The notes below the pieces were generated by a model. The model was not told where the DNA came from. It saw only the letters and a list, made by a program, of their open reading frames with translations, and ran no database searches. From the NCBI GenBank assembly GCA_903873045.1, contig CAIQND010000576.1:1-5569 (forward strand): a DNA stretch of 5,569 nucleotides, given 5' to 3'. This stretch comes from an uncultured Methylococcaceae bacterium (lineage in GTDB: Bacteria; Pseudomonadota; Gammaproteobacteria; Methylococcales; Methylomonadaceae). Made by a program: the position numbers and the translations under genes. Shown here in pieces: positions 4,943 through 5,569 of the stretch (within the stretch, counting starts at the first letter, position 1; each line of letters begins with the position of its first letter).

Positions 4943-5569
4943 CTAAGCCTTAGGTGACGGCTTTTTCTTCCTGCGTCTTTTTTTAGGCTTCTCACTGATT
5001 TCTGCTTTTTTTACAGAGCCTTCTTTTTGAATCAGCTCAAAATCCATTTTTTTCTCATCCAGATCAACACGGGTAACCTTGATTTTTACACTATCACCCA
5101 AGCGGAAATTGGTACCAGAACGCTCACCTTTTAACTGGTGACTGGTCGGATCAAAATGATAATAATCCTGCCCCAGATTACTGATATGCACCAAGCCTTC
5201 TACATAAATATCAGCCAGTTCAACAAAAAAGCCAAACGAAGTGACTGCAGAAATAATACCGGGGAATTCTTCACCTATTTTATCCATCATGTATTCACAT
5301 TTTAGCCAGCTCACCACATCCCGGGTGGCATCATCAGCACGTCGCTCATTGGCCGAGCAATGCTCGCCCAACAGAATCATGTCGGGAACGCCATAAAAAA
5401 ACGTCTCGATTTTTTTGTCCAGCAAACAATGACGAATAGCGCGATGCACCAGCAAATCGGGATAACGTCGAATGGGCGACGTAAAATGCGCATAAGCCTC
5501 CAGCGCCAAACCAAAATGACCTTTTAAATCAGGACTATAAACGGCTTGTGACATGGAGCGTAACAAAAC
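4943..5569 (-). CDS. rnr: Ribonuclease R, C-terminal part (5' end outside window)
   Basis: RNase R is a processive 3'-to-5' exoribonuclease of the RNB (RNase II) family that degrades structured RNA in mRNA decay and rRNA quality control. The frame is open at the window edge, reading VLLRSMSQAVYSP, as in the late RNB domain. RNB hallmarks follow: HFGLALEAYAHFTSPIRRYPDLLVHR, then the ERRADDATRDVVSWLKC helix. An S1 RNA-binding domain occupies roughly the next 80 residues, from GIISAVTSFGFFVEL through GLVHISNL to VTRVDLDEKKMDFEL. The protein ends in a lysine/arginine-rich tail (KPKKRRRKKKPSPKA), which is much shorter than the tail of E. coli RNase R. Only about 209 of an expected 700-800 residues are present. 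The TAG at 4945-4943 abuts a hairpin. rlmB, usually next, is displaced by the ATPase cassette. Confidence 0.96.
   Translation of the reverse strand, partial: VLLRSMSQAVYSPDLKGHFGLALEAYAHFTSPIRRYPDLLVHRAIRHCLLDKKIETFFYGVPDMILLGEHCSANERRADDATRDVVSWLKCEYMMDKIGEEFPGIISAVTSFGFFVELADIYVEGLVHISNLGQDYYHFDPTSHQLKGERSGTNFRLGDSVKIKVTRVDLDEKKMDFELIQKEGSVKKAEISEKPKKRRRKKKPSPKA

Noticed and set aside
5564..5566. TTG as a start codon for a 207-residue protein
   Set aside because: The frame stays open to the window edge and the residues continue RNase R sequence upstream, so this is an internal leucine codon.

Overview
The window looks like gammaproteobacterial chromosome. The partial RNase R gene (rnr) and the 23S rRNA methyltransferase gene rlmB lie in the same order and orientation as in many gammaproteobacteria. 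The CcmA and CcmB proteins resemble the type I cytochrome c maturation proteins of that class. The moderate G+C and the kind of small mobile debris present would suit a Methylococcales-type methanotroph, but that placement is a guess. All supported genes are on the minus strand, so transcription runs from high to low coordinates.

Reading in that direction: (1) 5569-4943 is the C-terminal third of RNase R, ending in a short lysine/arginine-rich tail. (2) 4942-4797 is a gene-free spacer of 146 bases holding three successive inverted repeats. (3) 4796-2827 is a tight two-gene cassette: a 462-residue ABC/SMC-type AAA ATPase followed 5 bases later by a 191-residue protein of unrecognised family. 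The cassette sits between rnr and rlmB, which are normally close neighbours, and is visibly more AT-rich in sampled rows, so it looks like an acquired accessory unit. (4) 2826-2727 is a short spacer with candidate promoters. (5) 2726-674 is rlmB-ccmA-ccmB, joined by one-base stop/start overlaps (TAATG and TGATG), so an rRNA methyltransferase is translationally linked to the two core subunits of the heme ABC exporter. ccmC, the usual next gene, is absent. (6) Directly after the ccmB stop, 673-482 reads as a decayed fragment that I match from memory to the C-terminal part of a carboxymuconolactone decarboxylase-like protein, with an in-frame stop. (7) 448-82 is a small toxin-antitoxin-like pair: an intact UPF0175 gene overlapping a severely truncated DUF3368/PIN-type toxin start. 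(8) 81-1 holds no gene; it may be the edge of a dispersed repeat.

The housekeeping parts serve RNA decay (RNase R), 50S ribosome maturation (RlmB) and c-type cytochrome assembly (CcmAB). The ATPase plus 191-residue pair is the best candidate here for an undescribed system. ATPases of this type are common sensor/motor components of bacterial defence and toxin modules, and the small partner would be the effector or specificity factor. That role is inference, because nothing in the sequence proves it. The low-coordinate end is a scrap zone where ccmC would be expected, with three broken or orphaned pieces in about 670 bases.
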